A DNA stretch of 64,000 bases from Hymenobacter rigui (lineage in GTDB: Bacteria; Bacteroidota; Bacteroidia; Cytophagales; Hymenobacteraceae). The position numbers were made by a program, and so were the translations under genes. The DNA lies in the NCBI RefSeq assembly GCF_003944715.1, contig NZ_RWIT01000005.1, forward strand, positions 248,001 through 312,000. Direction: 5' to 3'. Each line of letters opens with the position of its first letter. The stretch's first letter is position 1. Below the pieces are notes generated by a model. The model ran no database searches. It saw only the letters and a list, made by a program, of their open reading frames with translations, and was not told where the DNA came from. Below are positions 42,501 to 50,397 of the stretch, in pieces.

Positions 42501-42513
42501 AAAGTAAAACCCT

Positions 42514-42600
42514 GTCATCCTGAGCAGCGCGAAGGACCTTATCCCCTACCCGAACGATACCGTTCCGATGTGATAAGGTCCTTCGCCGCGCTCAGGATGA
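42514..42600. repeat. REP-like palindrome B (GTCATCCTGAGC type)
   Basis: Near-perfect inverted arms of about 28 bp start GTCATCCTGAGCAGCGCGAA and end in the complement with a small change (CGCCGCGCTCAGG). The loop contains CCGAACG. It lies 14 bases after the IPExxxVDY stop and 50 before pyk. Confidence 0.88.
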
Positions 42601-42651
42601 TGGGTGTTTGCGCCCCCTACTGTCTTACATTTTTGACCATACAACACCTCA

Positions 42652-44091
42652 ATGGAAGCTCATCCGCATTTTAATAAAACCAAGATAATTGCCACGGTGG
42701 GCCCCGCCTCCAACACCTACGAGAAGCTGGGCATGCTTATGCGCGAGGGCGTGGACGTGTTTCGTCTGAATTTTTCGCACGGCAGCCATGAAGACCACCT
42801 CTCGGTGATTAACACGGTGCGCCGCCTCAATAAGGACATGCGCACGCACGTGGGCCTGCTGCAGGATTTGCAGGGCCCCAAAATCCGCCTTGGGGAAGTA
42901 GAAGGCGGCGGCGTGGAAATCAAGCCCGGCGACAAGATCAAGCTGGTGTGCGGTGAGAAGGAAATCAGCACGGCTACCCGCCTGAGCACGATTTACCTGG
43001 GCCTGGCCCGCGACGTGAAGCCCGGCGACATGATCCTCATCGACGACGGCAAAATTGAGCTGCGCGTGCTGGCCACCGACCGGGACAAAGAGGTAGACGT
43101 GGAAGTTATCTACGGTGGCCTGGTGAAGCCCCGCAAAGGTATCAACCTGCCCGACTCCGAGGTTTCGGCCCCATCGATGACGGAGAAGGACATTGAAGAC
43201 CTGAAATTCGGCCTGGAAAACGACGTGGACTGGATTGCTCTGTCGTTTGCCCGCCGCGGCGAGGACATCCGCTTTATCAAGAGCCTGATTGCCGAAAGCG
43301 GCAAAACGGCCCGGGTAATTGCCAAAATTGAGACGCCCGAAGGCCTCAAGAACCTCGACGAAATCATTGCCCTCACCGATGCCGTAATGGTAGCCCGCGG
43401 CGACCTGGGCGTGGAGGTAAAGATGGAAGAGGTGCCAATGGCCCAGAAGATGATTGTGGAGAAGTGCAACAAGGCTGGCAAGCCGGTAATTGTGGCTACC
43501 CAGATGATGGAAAGCATGATTACGGCCCCCCGCCCCACCCGCGCCGAAACCAGTGACGTGGCCAACGCCGTGCTCGACGGAGCCGACGCCGTGATGCTCT
43601 CCGCCGAAACCGCCGTGGGTGCCTACCCCGCCGAAGTAATCCGCTCGATGGTGGGCACGATTATGAGCGTGGAAACCCGCCGCGAGTCGCTCTACCACCG
43701 CTGGTGGCCCATTACGCCCGAGTCGCCCACGTTTATGGTCGACAGCGTGCTGTCGGCCGCCTGCCACCTAGCCAAGAATACGGGTGCCAAAGCCATTACC
43801 GGTATGACGCACCGCGGCTACACGGCCTTCCAGATTGCCAAGTACCGGCCCAAGGCAAACATCTTCATCTTCACGGACAACCGCGCCCTGCTAACTACCC
43901 TGAGCCTGATCTGGGGCGTGCGCGGCTTCTACTACGACCGGATGGTGAGCACCGACAGCACCGTGTCGGACATCAAATACGCCCTCACCACCACCGGCCA
44001 CCTCAACAAAGGTGATGTGTTCATCAACACGGCCTCGATGCCCATCAATGAGAAGGGCAAAACCAACATGGTGAAAGTGAGCGTAGCGTAA
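42652..44091 (+). CDS. pyk: Pyruvate kinase
   Basis: This 479-residue glycolytic enzyme converts phosphoenolpyruvate and ADP to pyruvate and ATP. The N-terminal KIIATVGPAS, FRLNFSHGSHEDH, the metal-binding and active-site segment VMVARGDLGVEVKMEEV, and TQMMESMITAPRPTRAE are all present. The C-terminal domain ends GKTNMVKVSVA and is complete. A TTTG ... CATTTTTG pair just upstream of the ATG may be its promoter. Confidence 0.97.
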   Translation: MEAHPHFNKTKIIATVGPASNTYEKLGMLMREGVDVFRLNFSHGSHEDHLSVINTVRRLNKDMRTHVGLLQDLQGPKIRLGEVEGGGVEIKPGDKIKLVCGEKEISTATRLSTIYLGLARDVKPGDMILIDDGKIELRVLATDRDKEVDVEVIYGGLVKPRKGINLPDSEVSAPSMTEKDIEDLKFGLENDVDWIALSFARRGEDIRFIKSLIAESGKTARVIAKIETPEGLKNLDEIIALTDAVMVARGDLGVEVKMEEVPMAQKMIVEKCNKAGKPVIVATQMMESMITAPRPTRAETSDVANAVLDGADAVMLSAETAVGAYPAEVIRSMVGTIMSVETRRESLYHRWWPITPESPTFMVDSVLSAACHLAKNTGAKAITGMTHRGYTAFQIAKYRPKANIFIFTDNRALLTTLSLIWGVRGFYYDRMVSTDSTVSDIKYALTTTGHLNKGDVFINTASMPINEKGKTNMVKVSVA

Positions 44092-44110
44092 TTGCTCCTG
44101 CTGTTTACAG

Positions 44111-44148
44111 AAAAAAGGCTCCCTGCCAATTGGCAGGGAGCCTTTTTT
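44111..44148. terminator. Bidirectional terminator after pyk
   Basis: A perfect AAAAAAGGCTCCCTGCCA stem with its complement is centred on AATT. It lies between the convergent pyk and T9SS-sorted protein genes. Confidence 0.92.
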
Positions 44149-44167
44149 ATTGGACATTCCTGAACGG

Positions 44168-45649
44168 TTAATGCTGCAGCCGCAGCAGTACCGGGGCGTG
44201 CCCCGGCTGCTTTATCCGCACCACATACAGCCCGGCAGCCAGATCGGTTAACGGGATAACTAAGCGGGTAGCGCGCGCAGGCACCTGCTGCGTCAGGCGG
44301 GTGCGGCCGGTAACATCCAGCAGCGTTACCTGGGTTCCGGCAGCAGAGGCTTCCGACAGTTCCAGCACCGCTTCGGCAGCAGCCGGGTTGGGATATAGCT
44401 TCAGAGCAGTGGCTACTGCGTTGCGGTTGGGCAGCAAGGCGCTAAAAGCCGTACGGCTGCCGCAGGTGATACTAGAGCCGTTGCTGGTGCGCTGGTAGTA
44501 GGTAAGGGTAGTTTCATATTGCGCAGTCAGCCCCAGGCCCGCATTCAGGGCCTGCCCCCAGGCCCGGCTGTCAAGGCCCGGATGAAAGCTATTGTCGCCA
44601 CTCTCCCAGTACAGGGCCTGTTGCTGCAGCAAGCTAGCCCCAGTGCAGCCAATACCGGCAGGAGGACTCACAGCGGACGGTGCCAGAACCGGAAACCCCA
44701 TTAGCAACTGGTTAGGGAGCATTGCATACTCATACGCTAGTAGCTCGGCCCTGCGAGGAACCAGGTTGTTGGAAAGCAGTGTGCCGCTGCCACCCCAGCG
44801 CCCGGTACGCAGAGAAGCCGCCAGCCGCACCCGTTGCACTGGTGAAGTAACTGTCGAGGGCACCGGATAACAGCTGGGCGCATTGGACTGCATGCGCGTG
44901 GTCTGCTGCTGAAATACGTACACCAGACTGTCGGCCGTCTGCTGCCGGCTCACTACCCGCCGCAGAATCCATTCGTGGTAGCAGTCGATTCCGGAACTCA
45001 TGATGGGCCGTGTTTCAAACCCTAATTCGTCGCCGGGCTGCAAAGTCAGTAAGGTGAGCGGGTTGTAATAGCTCTGCCCGGCAGGCCCCGGGCGGCGGGC
45101 CAACGTGAGTGACCGGCCACCCGGACCGGGTGCCGTCAGCAGCCCAAAATTCTTACTGATTTCATACACCGCCCCGGTGCTAAGCGTCAGGGTCAGCACT
45201 GAATCGGCGGTGCCCTCCAGCATCCGCACAGTGCGGCTGGTGGCCTGCACAGTTACGGCAGTTGGGCCGCTGCCTATCGTCAGGGAGCTACCCGTTTTCA
45301 GCCGCACCGGCAGTGGCACACTGGCAGCGGGCTGTCCTGCTTCAGCATTCCATTCCAACTGATACATCTGCTGAGTAGCCTGGTACCGCAGCCGGACCCC
45401 GAATTGATTGTTCCGCGACTTGTACCACGCGCGAGTCATGGTGCGCCGCATAATCCGGTTGAAGAAGTACAGCGAATCAGGGCCCTGCACGCCGGCCGAG
45501 TCGAGGCGTAGCGTCAGGACGGTATCAGTGGCAGCTAGCCGGAACGCATGCACGTCGCCGGCAGGCCGGAAAGGGCACCAGTTCTGGCCCGCGGCGGTTC
45601 CTGCCACACCAAGTACTAAGCTCAGCATCAATGCGAAAACGTGTTTCAT
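44168..45649 (-). CDS. T9SS-sorted secreted protein, unknown function
   Basis: This 493-residue protein has a signal peptide (MKHVFALMLSLVLGVAG... ending AGQ) and a C-terminal type IX sorting domain. The sorting region reads LKLYPNPAAAEAVLEL, then TGRTRLTQQVPA and LAAGLYVVRIKQPG. The central 380 residues are beta-rich and contain several Cys. I recognise no catalytic motif. It should be carried to the cell surface or medium by type IX secretion. Confidence 0.75.
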   Translation of the reverse strand: MKHVFALMLSLVLGVAGTAAGQNWCPFRPAGDVHAFRLAATDTVLTLRLDSAGVQGPDSLYFFNRIMRRTMTRAWYKSRNNQFGVRLRYQATQQMYQLEWNAEAGQPAASVPLPVRLKTGSSLTIGSGPTAVTVQATSRTVRMLEGTADSVLTLTLSTGAVYEISKNFGLLTAPGPGGRSLTLARRPGPAGQSYYNPLTLLTLQPGDELGFETRPIMSSGIDCYHEWILRRVVSRQQTADSLVYVFQQQTTRMQSNAPSCYPVPSTVTSPVQRVRLAASLRTGRWGGSGTLLSNNLVPRRAELLAYEYAMLPNQLLMGFPVLAPSAVSPPAGIGCTGASLLQQQALYWESGDNSFHPGLDSRAWGQALNAGLGLTAQYETTLTYYQRTSNGSSITCGSRTAFSALLPNRNAVATALKLYPNPAAAEAVLELSEASAAGTQVTLLDVTGRTRLTQQVPARATRLVIPLTDLAAGLYVVRIKQPGHAPVLLRLQH

Positions 45650-45756
45650 GAGTATAGATTAAAGGAGTAATAGAATGGCAAAACGCCTATATAATATTCA
45701 GGATGAAATATAACTTTCTTCGTCAATATTCATAACACTGTTGACTGAAACGACGA

Positions 45757-45784
45757 AAGGCCCTGAGCTTACGCCCAGGGCCTT
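45757..45784 (-). terminator. Terminator after rpsT
   Basis: AAGGCCCTG-10-CAGGGCCTT lies about 30 bases beyond the rpsT stop on the minus strand, with TTTC following. Confidence 0.75.
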
Positions 45785-45816
45785 CCTGTATAAGGAGCAG
45801 AGTGCCGATTGACTGC

Positions 45817-46074
45817 TTAAGCAGCCAGCGACTTCACGAACTTAGCCAGCTTCGATTTGTTGTTGGCGGCTTTGTTCTTGTGAATGATGTTCTTTTTAGC
45901 CAGACGGTCCAGCATCGACGATACTTTCTTCAGCAGCTCCTGAGCAGCCGAAGCGTCGGTGGTAGCACGCAGTTTCTTAACGGCGGTGCGGGTAGATTTA
46001 GCCTGGTAACGGTTCAGTACGCGCTTAGCTTCGTTGGAACGGATGCGCTTGAGGGCCGACTTGTGGTTTGCCAT
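45817..46074 (-). CDS. rpsT: 30S ribosomal protein S20
   Basis: This 85-residue basic protein binds 16S rRNA early in small-subunit assembly. The N-terminus MANHKSALKRIRSNEAKR and the Lys-rich C-terminal part (KKNIIHKNKAANNKSKLAK) are characteristic. The ATG at 46074 is the family start; the frame upstream is the leader. A strong consensus promoter lies about 50 bases before it, as expected for a ribosomal protein gene. Confidence 0.97.
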   Translation of the reverse strand: MANHKSALKRIRSNEAKRVLNRYQAKSTRTAVKKLRATTDASAAQELLKKVSSMLDRLAKKNIIHKNKAANNKSKLAKFVKSLAA

Positions 46075-46122
46075 GGGGTATGAAAATGGTCTTCTGCTCG
46101 AATTCAGTTCAATTGGGGAGTG

Positions 46123-46153
46123 CAAAGGTAAGGGTTTGATTGGAAATAGCAAA
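46123..46153 (-). promoter_or_regulatory. Consensus promoter of rpsT
   Basis: On the minus strand, TTTG (46153-46150), exactly 19 bp, then TACCTTTG (46130-46123) match the Bacteroidota housekeeping promoter TTTG-N19-TAnnTTTG at every position. The leader would be about 40-45 bases. Confidence 0.85.
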
Positions 46154-46306
46154 CCTCTGACATAAAGCAAACCGGGTTAGGAGAGCTTCTGCTCGGCATG
46201 CCTAACTTTTCCGTCACTGGGCATGCCGGCCTGGCGGTTTTTACGTATCTTATCTGGTGCTACCGCCGGGCATTTCCTGACTACGTACTCCCAGTCGTCT
46301 GCTACC

Positions 46307-47293
46307 ATGCCACTTGTTCCCGACTCCCCTTATCAAGCGCCGTTTTACCTGTTCAACGGCCATCTGCAAACTATTGTGCCCAGCCTGTGGCGCTCCGTGC
46401 CCGACGTACGCTACCAGCGCGAACGGGTGGAAACCGAAGATGGCGACTTCCTGGACCTGGACTGGTCGCGCCAGCCGGCTGGGCAGGCTGCCGATACGCT
46501 CGGCATCGTATCGCACGGGCTGGAGGGCGACGCCGGCCGGCCCTACGTGCGGGGCATGGTGCGGGCCCTCAACCACGCCGGCCTCGATGCCCTGGCCTGG
46601 AACTACCGCAGCTGCAGCGGCGAGATGAACCGCCTGCTGCGCTCCTACCACCTCGGCGACACCGACGACCTGGATTTTGTGATTCGGTATGCGCTGGGCA
46701 CTACCCAGTATCGCCGGATCTTTCTCACCGGGTTTTCGGCGGGGGGAAATGTTACGCTCAAATACCTGGGTGAAAACCCCGCGCGGGTGCCCAAGGAGGT
46801 GCAACGGGCAGCGGTGTTTTCGGTACCCACCGACCTCAAGTCCAGCTCCCACCATATTGCCCGGCTGGAAAACCGCATTTACCTGAACCGCTTCATGAAA
46901 ACCCTGCGGGAGAAGATGCGGCAGAAAGCGGCCCTACTCCCCGGACAAGTGGATTTGACGGATCTGGATGAGCTGCAGGATTTTCCGCAGTTCGACGACC
47001 GGTTTACGGCACCCATGCACGGCTTCAAATCAGCCGATGAGTATTACGAGCATGCCAGCTCCGGCCGTTACCTCAGCGGCATCCGCATTCCCACGCTGCT
47101 GGTAAATGCCCAGAACGACCCGTTTCTCCCCCCCTCCTGCTTTCCGCGTGATGTGGCCGCCCAAAGCCCTTATCTGTTCCTGGAAACGCCCGCTGATGGT
47201 GGGCACGTAGGTTTTGGGGAAGGTGCTCCGGACGGGCCGTACTACTCCGAGCGGCGGGCGGTGCAGTTCCTGACGGCGGAAGTACCGAGTTAG
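46307..47293 (+). CDS. YheT-like alpha/beta hydrolase
   Basis: This 328-residue alpha/beta hydrolase belongs to the YheT/ABHD1-3 group. It has YLFNGHLQTIVPSLWR near the N-terminus, SHGLEGDAGRPYVRGM, the nucleophile Ser in LTGFSAGGNVTLKYLGE, the Asp in NAQNDPFLP and the His in ADGGHVGFGE. Family members are thought to be esterases or lipases, but the substrate is unknown. ATG 46307 matches the conserved start. Its last four bases overlap the end of the convergent lipoprotein gene. Confidence 0.92.
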   Translation: MPLVPDSPYQAPFYLFNGHLQTIVPSLWRSVPDVRYQRERVETEDGDFLDLDWSRQPAGQAADTLGIVSHGLEGDAGRPYVRGMVRALNHAGLDALAWNYRSCSGEMNRLLRSYHLGDTDDLDFVIRYALGTTQYRRIFLTGFSAGGNVTLKYLGENPARVPKEVQRAAVFSVPTDLKSSSHHIARLENRIYLNRFMKTLREKMRQKAALLPGQVDLTDLDELQDFPQFDDRFTAPMHGFKSADEYYEHASSGRYLSGIRIPTLLVNAQNDPFLPPSCFPRDVAAQSPYLFLETPADGGHVGFGEGAPDGPYYSERRAVQFLTAEVPS

Positions 47294-47703
47294 TGAATAT
47301 GGATGTACAGTATCTGGGATATACTGCCGCTATATTGATTTAAGTGTCCTGTATCATTGGCATCAAATACCCCCACTATTCGCACGGGGCGCTGATCGAA
47401 TCTATCAGCCTCCTTAATCTCATCTAATGGAGCTGGTAAATAACCGCTTATCCAAATTCGTCGCTTGCTAAATAGTCCCATTTCGTACAGGCCAATATCC
47501 TCAAACTGACGATGCAGAACACCTTTCAGTAACAACGTATCACCATCGTACGTTCGCGGATTTTGACATATCTGCAGCCACGAAGGCTGGTTTGCCCGCG
47601 CTAATAATCCAATGTCGCCGGCTTCAGAGCGCTGACAGGATGCTACTACGGGCAATAGAAATAATAATATCCAATACTGTATCTGCTTACATATTATCTG
47701 CAT
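47290..47703 (-). CDS. Small hypothetical lipoprotein, low GC
   Basis: This 137-residue protein starts at ATG 47703 (the frame opens with a TTG two codons earlier). It has a lipoprotein signal with lipobox VASC and a mature part of about 115 residues, including WLQICQNPRTYDGDTLLLKG and RRIWISGYLPAP, which hints at an OB-fold or beta-barrel. I recognise no family. The gene is clearly lower in GC than its neighbours. It overlaps the convergent hydrolase gene by 4 bases, as might be expected of a recent insertion or an orphan gene. Confidence 0.6.
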   Translation of the reverse strand: MQIICKQIQYWILLFLLPVVASCQRSEAGDIGLLARANQPSWLQICQNPRTYDGDTLLLKGVLHRQFEDIGLYEMGLFSKRRIWISGYLPAPLDEIKEADRFDQRPVRIVGVFDANDTGHLNQYSGSISQILYIHIH

Positions 47704-47714
47704 ACACAATAAAA

Positions 47715-48338
47715 CTAGCCGTTGCGCACCACTACTACCTTCTTCGTCTCAAAAAACGGTTCCTGAAAGAAATCCGGCAGGTCGATGATGGTGGCTTTCA
47801 GACCGGATTCCTGAATTTCCTCGGTCAGGTCCCCGCCTTTCAGGTAATAGAGGCCGCTGCCTGGGGCCGCTTCGTGGCGAGGTTTGTAGCGGTGGGCAAT
47901 CCAGGTGTGAAAGGTAGCCAGGCGGGCTACGGCGCGACTCACCACGTAGTCGTACTTGGGGCGCAGCTGCTCGGCGCGGATCTGCTCGGCGGTGAGGTTA
48001 GTCAGGTGCAGGGCGTGGGCCATTTCCTGCACCGCGTGAATCTTCTTGCCGATGCTGTCCACCAGGTGAAACTTCACCTCCGGGAACAGAATAGCCAGCG
48101 GCAGACCCGGCAGGCCGCCACCCGTGCCCACATCAAGCACCGAGGAGCCGGGGGCAAATTCCACCACTTTGGCAATGCCCAGGGAGTGCAGGAAGTGCCG
48201 CTCCTCCAGGTTGTCCACGTCGGTGCGGGCTACCAGATTCAGGCGCTCATTCCAGCTCCGAAACTCGGTATCGAGCTGCTGGAACTGCTGGCGCTGGTGG
48301 TCGGTGAGGTGCGGAAAGTAGTGGTTGATCAGGTTCAT
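47715..48338 (-). CDS. rsmG: 16S rRNA (guanine(527)-N7)-methyltransferase
   Basis: This 207-residue SAM-dependent enzyme methylates G527 of 16S rRNA. The SAM-binding motif VLDVGTGGGLPGLPLAILFP, the N-terminal FRSWNERLNLVARTDVDNL and DYVVSRAVARL are typical of RsmG. The gene starts 7 bases downstream of a TACCTTTG promoter element that adjoins REP-like palindrome C, so the mRNA may be nearly leaderless. Confidence 0.95.
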   Translation of the reverse strand: MNLINHYFPHLTDHQRQQFQQLDTEFRSWNERLNLVARTDVDNLEERHFLHSLGIAKVVEFAPGSSVLDVGTGGGLPGLPLAILFPEVKFHLVDSIGKKIHAVQEMAHALHLTNLTAEQIRAEQLRPKYDYVVSRAVARLATFHTWIAHRYKPRHEAAPGSGLYYLKGGDLTEEIQESGLKATIIDLPDFFQEPFFETKKVVVVRNG

Positions 48339-48345
48339 CGTGGGG

Positions 48346-48353
48346 CAAAGGTA
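48346..48353 (-). promoter_or_regulatory. -7 element of rsmG
   Basis: TACCTTTG on the minus strand ends 7 bases before the rsmG ATG. Where a -33 box is expected, the sequence is the end of palindrome C, which has no TTTG. Confidence 0.6.
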
Positions 48354-48360
48354 AAAACGT

Positions 48361-48464
48361 CTGTCATCCTGAGTGCAGCGAAGGACCTTCTCATGCCAGA
48401 ACGGTACTCGTAACCGCTACTTGATCTGACGTGAGAAGGTCCTTCGCTTCGCTCAGGATGACAG
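48361..48464. repeat. REP-like palindrome C (GTCATCCTGAG type)
   Basis: Arms of about 32 bp begin CTGTCATCCTGAGTGCAGCG and end with the near-complement (TTCGCTTCGCTCAGGATGAC). The loop holds GCCAGAACG, as in palindrome A. It lies between the sigma-factor terminator and the rsmG start. Confidence 0.88.
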
Positions 48465-48467
48465 GAT

Positions 48468-48499
48468 AAAAAAAGCCCCGACTTGCGGCGGGGCTTTTT
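48468..48499 (-). terminator. Terminator after the ECF sigma gene
   Basis: An AAAAAGCCCCG-7-CGGGGCTTTTT stem starts 3 bases after the sigma-factor stop. It is followed on the minus strand by additional Ts. Confidence 0.88.
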
Positions 48500-48501
48500 C
48501 A

Positions 48502-49119
48502 CTAGATGATTTCCTTCTTGTTTTTCACCATGTCATAGAGCAGTTCACGGGCGCGGTGCAGCTGGGCTTTCACGGTGCCGAGGGGGGCTTTCAGTTCCTG
48601 GGCAATTTCCTCGTAGCTCAGCTCATCGAAGTAGCGCAACGTCACGAGGCGCTGGTACTTATCGGGCAGCCGGGATACCACGTGCTGCATGATTTCGATT
48701 TTCTGGTTTTTGATGGCCGACTCCTGCGGGTTCAGGTTCTGGTCGCGGAAGTCAATGGTGATTTCGTCGCCGTTGTCAATCTTGATGGCCGAGTCAATGG
48801 ACATCGTTTTGATTTTATTCTTGCGAATAAAGTCGATGCAGTTGTTGGTGGCGATGCGGAACAGCCAGGTGCTGAAGGCAAACTCCGGGTTGAACTTGTG
48901 CAGGTTCCGGAAGGCCTTGGCAAAGGCTTCGATGGTGAGGTCCTCGGCGTCGTCGGGGTTGCGCACCATCTTCAGTACCACGTGGTACACCGGTTTCTTG
49001 TAGATCTGCATCAGCTCGGCGTAGGCCTTGCCGTCGTTCTTCTCCACAGCGGCCCGAATCAATTTGAAATCGTGCTTGGCTTTGGCAGAGAACTGTTTTT
49101 CCTGATTGTTTACTTCCAT
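48502..49119 (-). CDS. ECF-type RNA polymerase sigma factor
   Basis: This 205-residue sigma-70-family protein has a region 2 (VRNPDDAEDLTIEAFAKAF, FSTWLFRIATNNCIDFIR) and a region 4 (RLPDKYQRLVTLRYFDELSY, EEIAQELKAPLGTVKAQLHR). It lacks regions 1 and 3, as in the ECF group. No anti-sigma factor is adjacent. It starts within the last 10 bases of the glycosyltransferase gene, so the two are translationally coupled. The target promoters cannot be told from the sequence. Confidence 0.94.
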   Translation of the reverse strand: MEVNNQEKQFSAKAKHDFKLIRAAVEKNDGKAYAELMQIYKKPVYHVVLKMVRNPDDAEDLTIEAFAKAFRNLHKFNPEFAFSTWLFRIATNNCIDFIRKNKIKTMSIDSAIKIDNGDEITIDFRDQNLNPQESAIKNQKIEIMQHVVSRLPDKYQRLVTLRYFDELSYEEIAQELKAPLGTVKAQLHRARELLYDMVKNKKEII

Positions 49120-50267
49120 CGGAGCGTACGGTAGAGGAACAGCGAGATTCCCAGAGCGAGATAATAAAAAAAATACACAGCGTCGAGGACCGGCAGCCAG
49201 ATAGGCGGCAACTGATCATCGAGCCGACGGCCGAGCTGGTGATAGACCGGCAGGATAACTACGGTGCGTAGCAGGCACACCGTAGCCAAAGGTACCCAAT
49301 CGGGGCGGGAAAACAGCAGGCCGATTGCCGTGCCATAGAAAACCAGATTGGCCCCAATAAAGGTCCCAATCCGCACCCGATCGGTGAGGCGGTAGCTCCG
49401 CCCGGCTGACAGGTGCCGCCGTTTCTGGCGCCACCACGCACCCCAGGTAGTAGCGGGCTCACTGAGGGTATGCGCCCCCGGCTCGGCCACTACAGTCACC
49501 CGCGCCCCCTGCTGCACGGCATCCTGCACCAGCAGGTCGTCGTCGCCGGAGAGGCTGCGGATATGAGAAGCGAATCCTTTGGTTAGCTGAAAGACCTGCC
49601 GGGTATACCCCAGGTTGCGCCCTACTCCCATGTAAGGCTGGCCTCGCCATGCGAAGGACAAATACTGTGCCCCCGACAGCAAGGTTTCAAACCGGATTAA
49701 TTTATTCAAAAAACCAGTTTCCTCCATGTAGGCCGAATACCCGAGCACTACATCTGCCGGCTGGCTGAAGCCGCGCTGCATGTATCTGAGCCACTGATTG
49801 GTGGCCGGAATACAGTCGGCATCGGTAAATAACAGACGCGGATAGCGGGAGGTTTTGATGCCGAGTGTCAGGGCGTATTTTTTGGGTGCCAATCCGTCAG
49901 GAGTGCGCGTGACAGTGACCAGCCGCACGTGCGGATAATACTGGGTGAGCTGCTGCACGTAGAGGTAGGTGTCGTCGCCGGATCGGTCGTCGATGACGAT
50001 TAGCTCAAAGCCGGCGGGGTAATCCTGCTGCAGAATGAGCGGGAGCAGGCGGCGCAGGTTTTCCAGCTCGTTGTGAGCACACACGAGCACCGATACCGGC
50101 TCCTCGTCGGGGCCCGTGGCGGGCTCCGGGGGGCGGCGGGCGAAGGGTAGAAAATAGTACGCCGCGTAGTACAGCTGCACCAGCACGGCGGCCAGCAGCA
50201 CCCACAGGGCGGGCGAAAGATGAAAACTCAAGGTAGTACAGGTGTTTCGGAGGGCAAAAGTAGGCAT
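49110..50267 (-). CDS. GT2-family membrane glycosyltransferase
   Basis: This 385-residue protein has one N-terminal membrane helix, a GT-A domain and three C-terminal helices. The domain opens with VSVLVCAHNELENLRRLLP, then VIDDRSGDDTY and the LFTDADCIP metal motif; GDDDLLVQD and a WRQKRRHLSAG acceptor-side QxxRW-like motif follow. This layout is shared by processive or polyprenyl-linked glycosyltransferases. The donor and acceptor are unknown. Its 3' end overlaps the sigma-factor start. Confidence 0.9.
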   Translation of the reverse strand: MPTFALRNTCTTLSFHLSPALWVLLAAVLVQLYYAAYYFLPFARRPPEPATGPDEEPVSVLVCAHNELENLRRLLPLILQQDYPAGFELIVIDDRSGDDTYLYVQQLTQYYPHVRLVTVTRTPDGLAPKKYALTLGIKTSRYPRLLFTDADCIPATNQWLRYMQRGFSQPADVVLGYSAYMEETGFLNKLIRFETLLSGAQYLSFAWRGQPYMGVGRNLGYTRQVFQLTKGFASHIRSLSGDDDLLVQDAVQQGARVTVVAEPGAHTLSEPATTWGAWWRQKRRHLSAGRSYRLTDRVRIGTFIGANLVFYGTAIGLLFSRPDWVPLATVCLLRTVVILPVYHQLGRRLDDQLPPIWLPVLDAVYFFYYLALGISLFLYRTLRWK

Positions 50268-50282
50268 TCGGGGTGGGGCGAG

Positions 50283-50290
50283 TACCTTTG
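50283..50290 (+). promoter_or_regulatory. Candidate -7 element for tgt
   Basis: TACCTTTG matches the TAnnTTTG consensus and is followed within 5 bases by the heptamer repeats of the tgt leader. Confidence 0.5.
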
Positions 50291-50294
50291 TAGC

Positions 50295-50390
50295 CAGGAG
50301 TTAGGAGTCAGGAGTCAGGAGATAAGAGGCCATATACGTGGTTTCGAATTCGTTCTGCCTTCTAGCTCCTGCCTCCTAGCTCCTAGCTCC
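50295..50390. repeat. Heptamer-repeat palindrome in the tgt leader
   Basis: The left arm (50295-50322) is four heptamers: CAGGAGT, TAGGAGT, CAGGAGT, CAGGAGA. The right arm (50363-50390) is TAGCTCC, TGCCTCC, TAGCTCC, TAGCTCC. The arms pair imperfectly, and the right arm ends 7 bases before the tgt ATG. Confidence 0.85.
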
Positions 50391-50397
50391 TCCCAGA

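Noticed and set aside
50295..50390. CRISPR array, because of short spaced repeats
   Set aside because: Units are 7 bp, contiguous and without spacers; this is a tandem-repeat palindrome.
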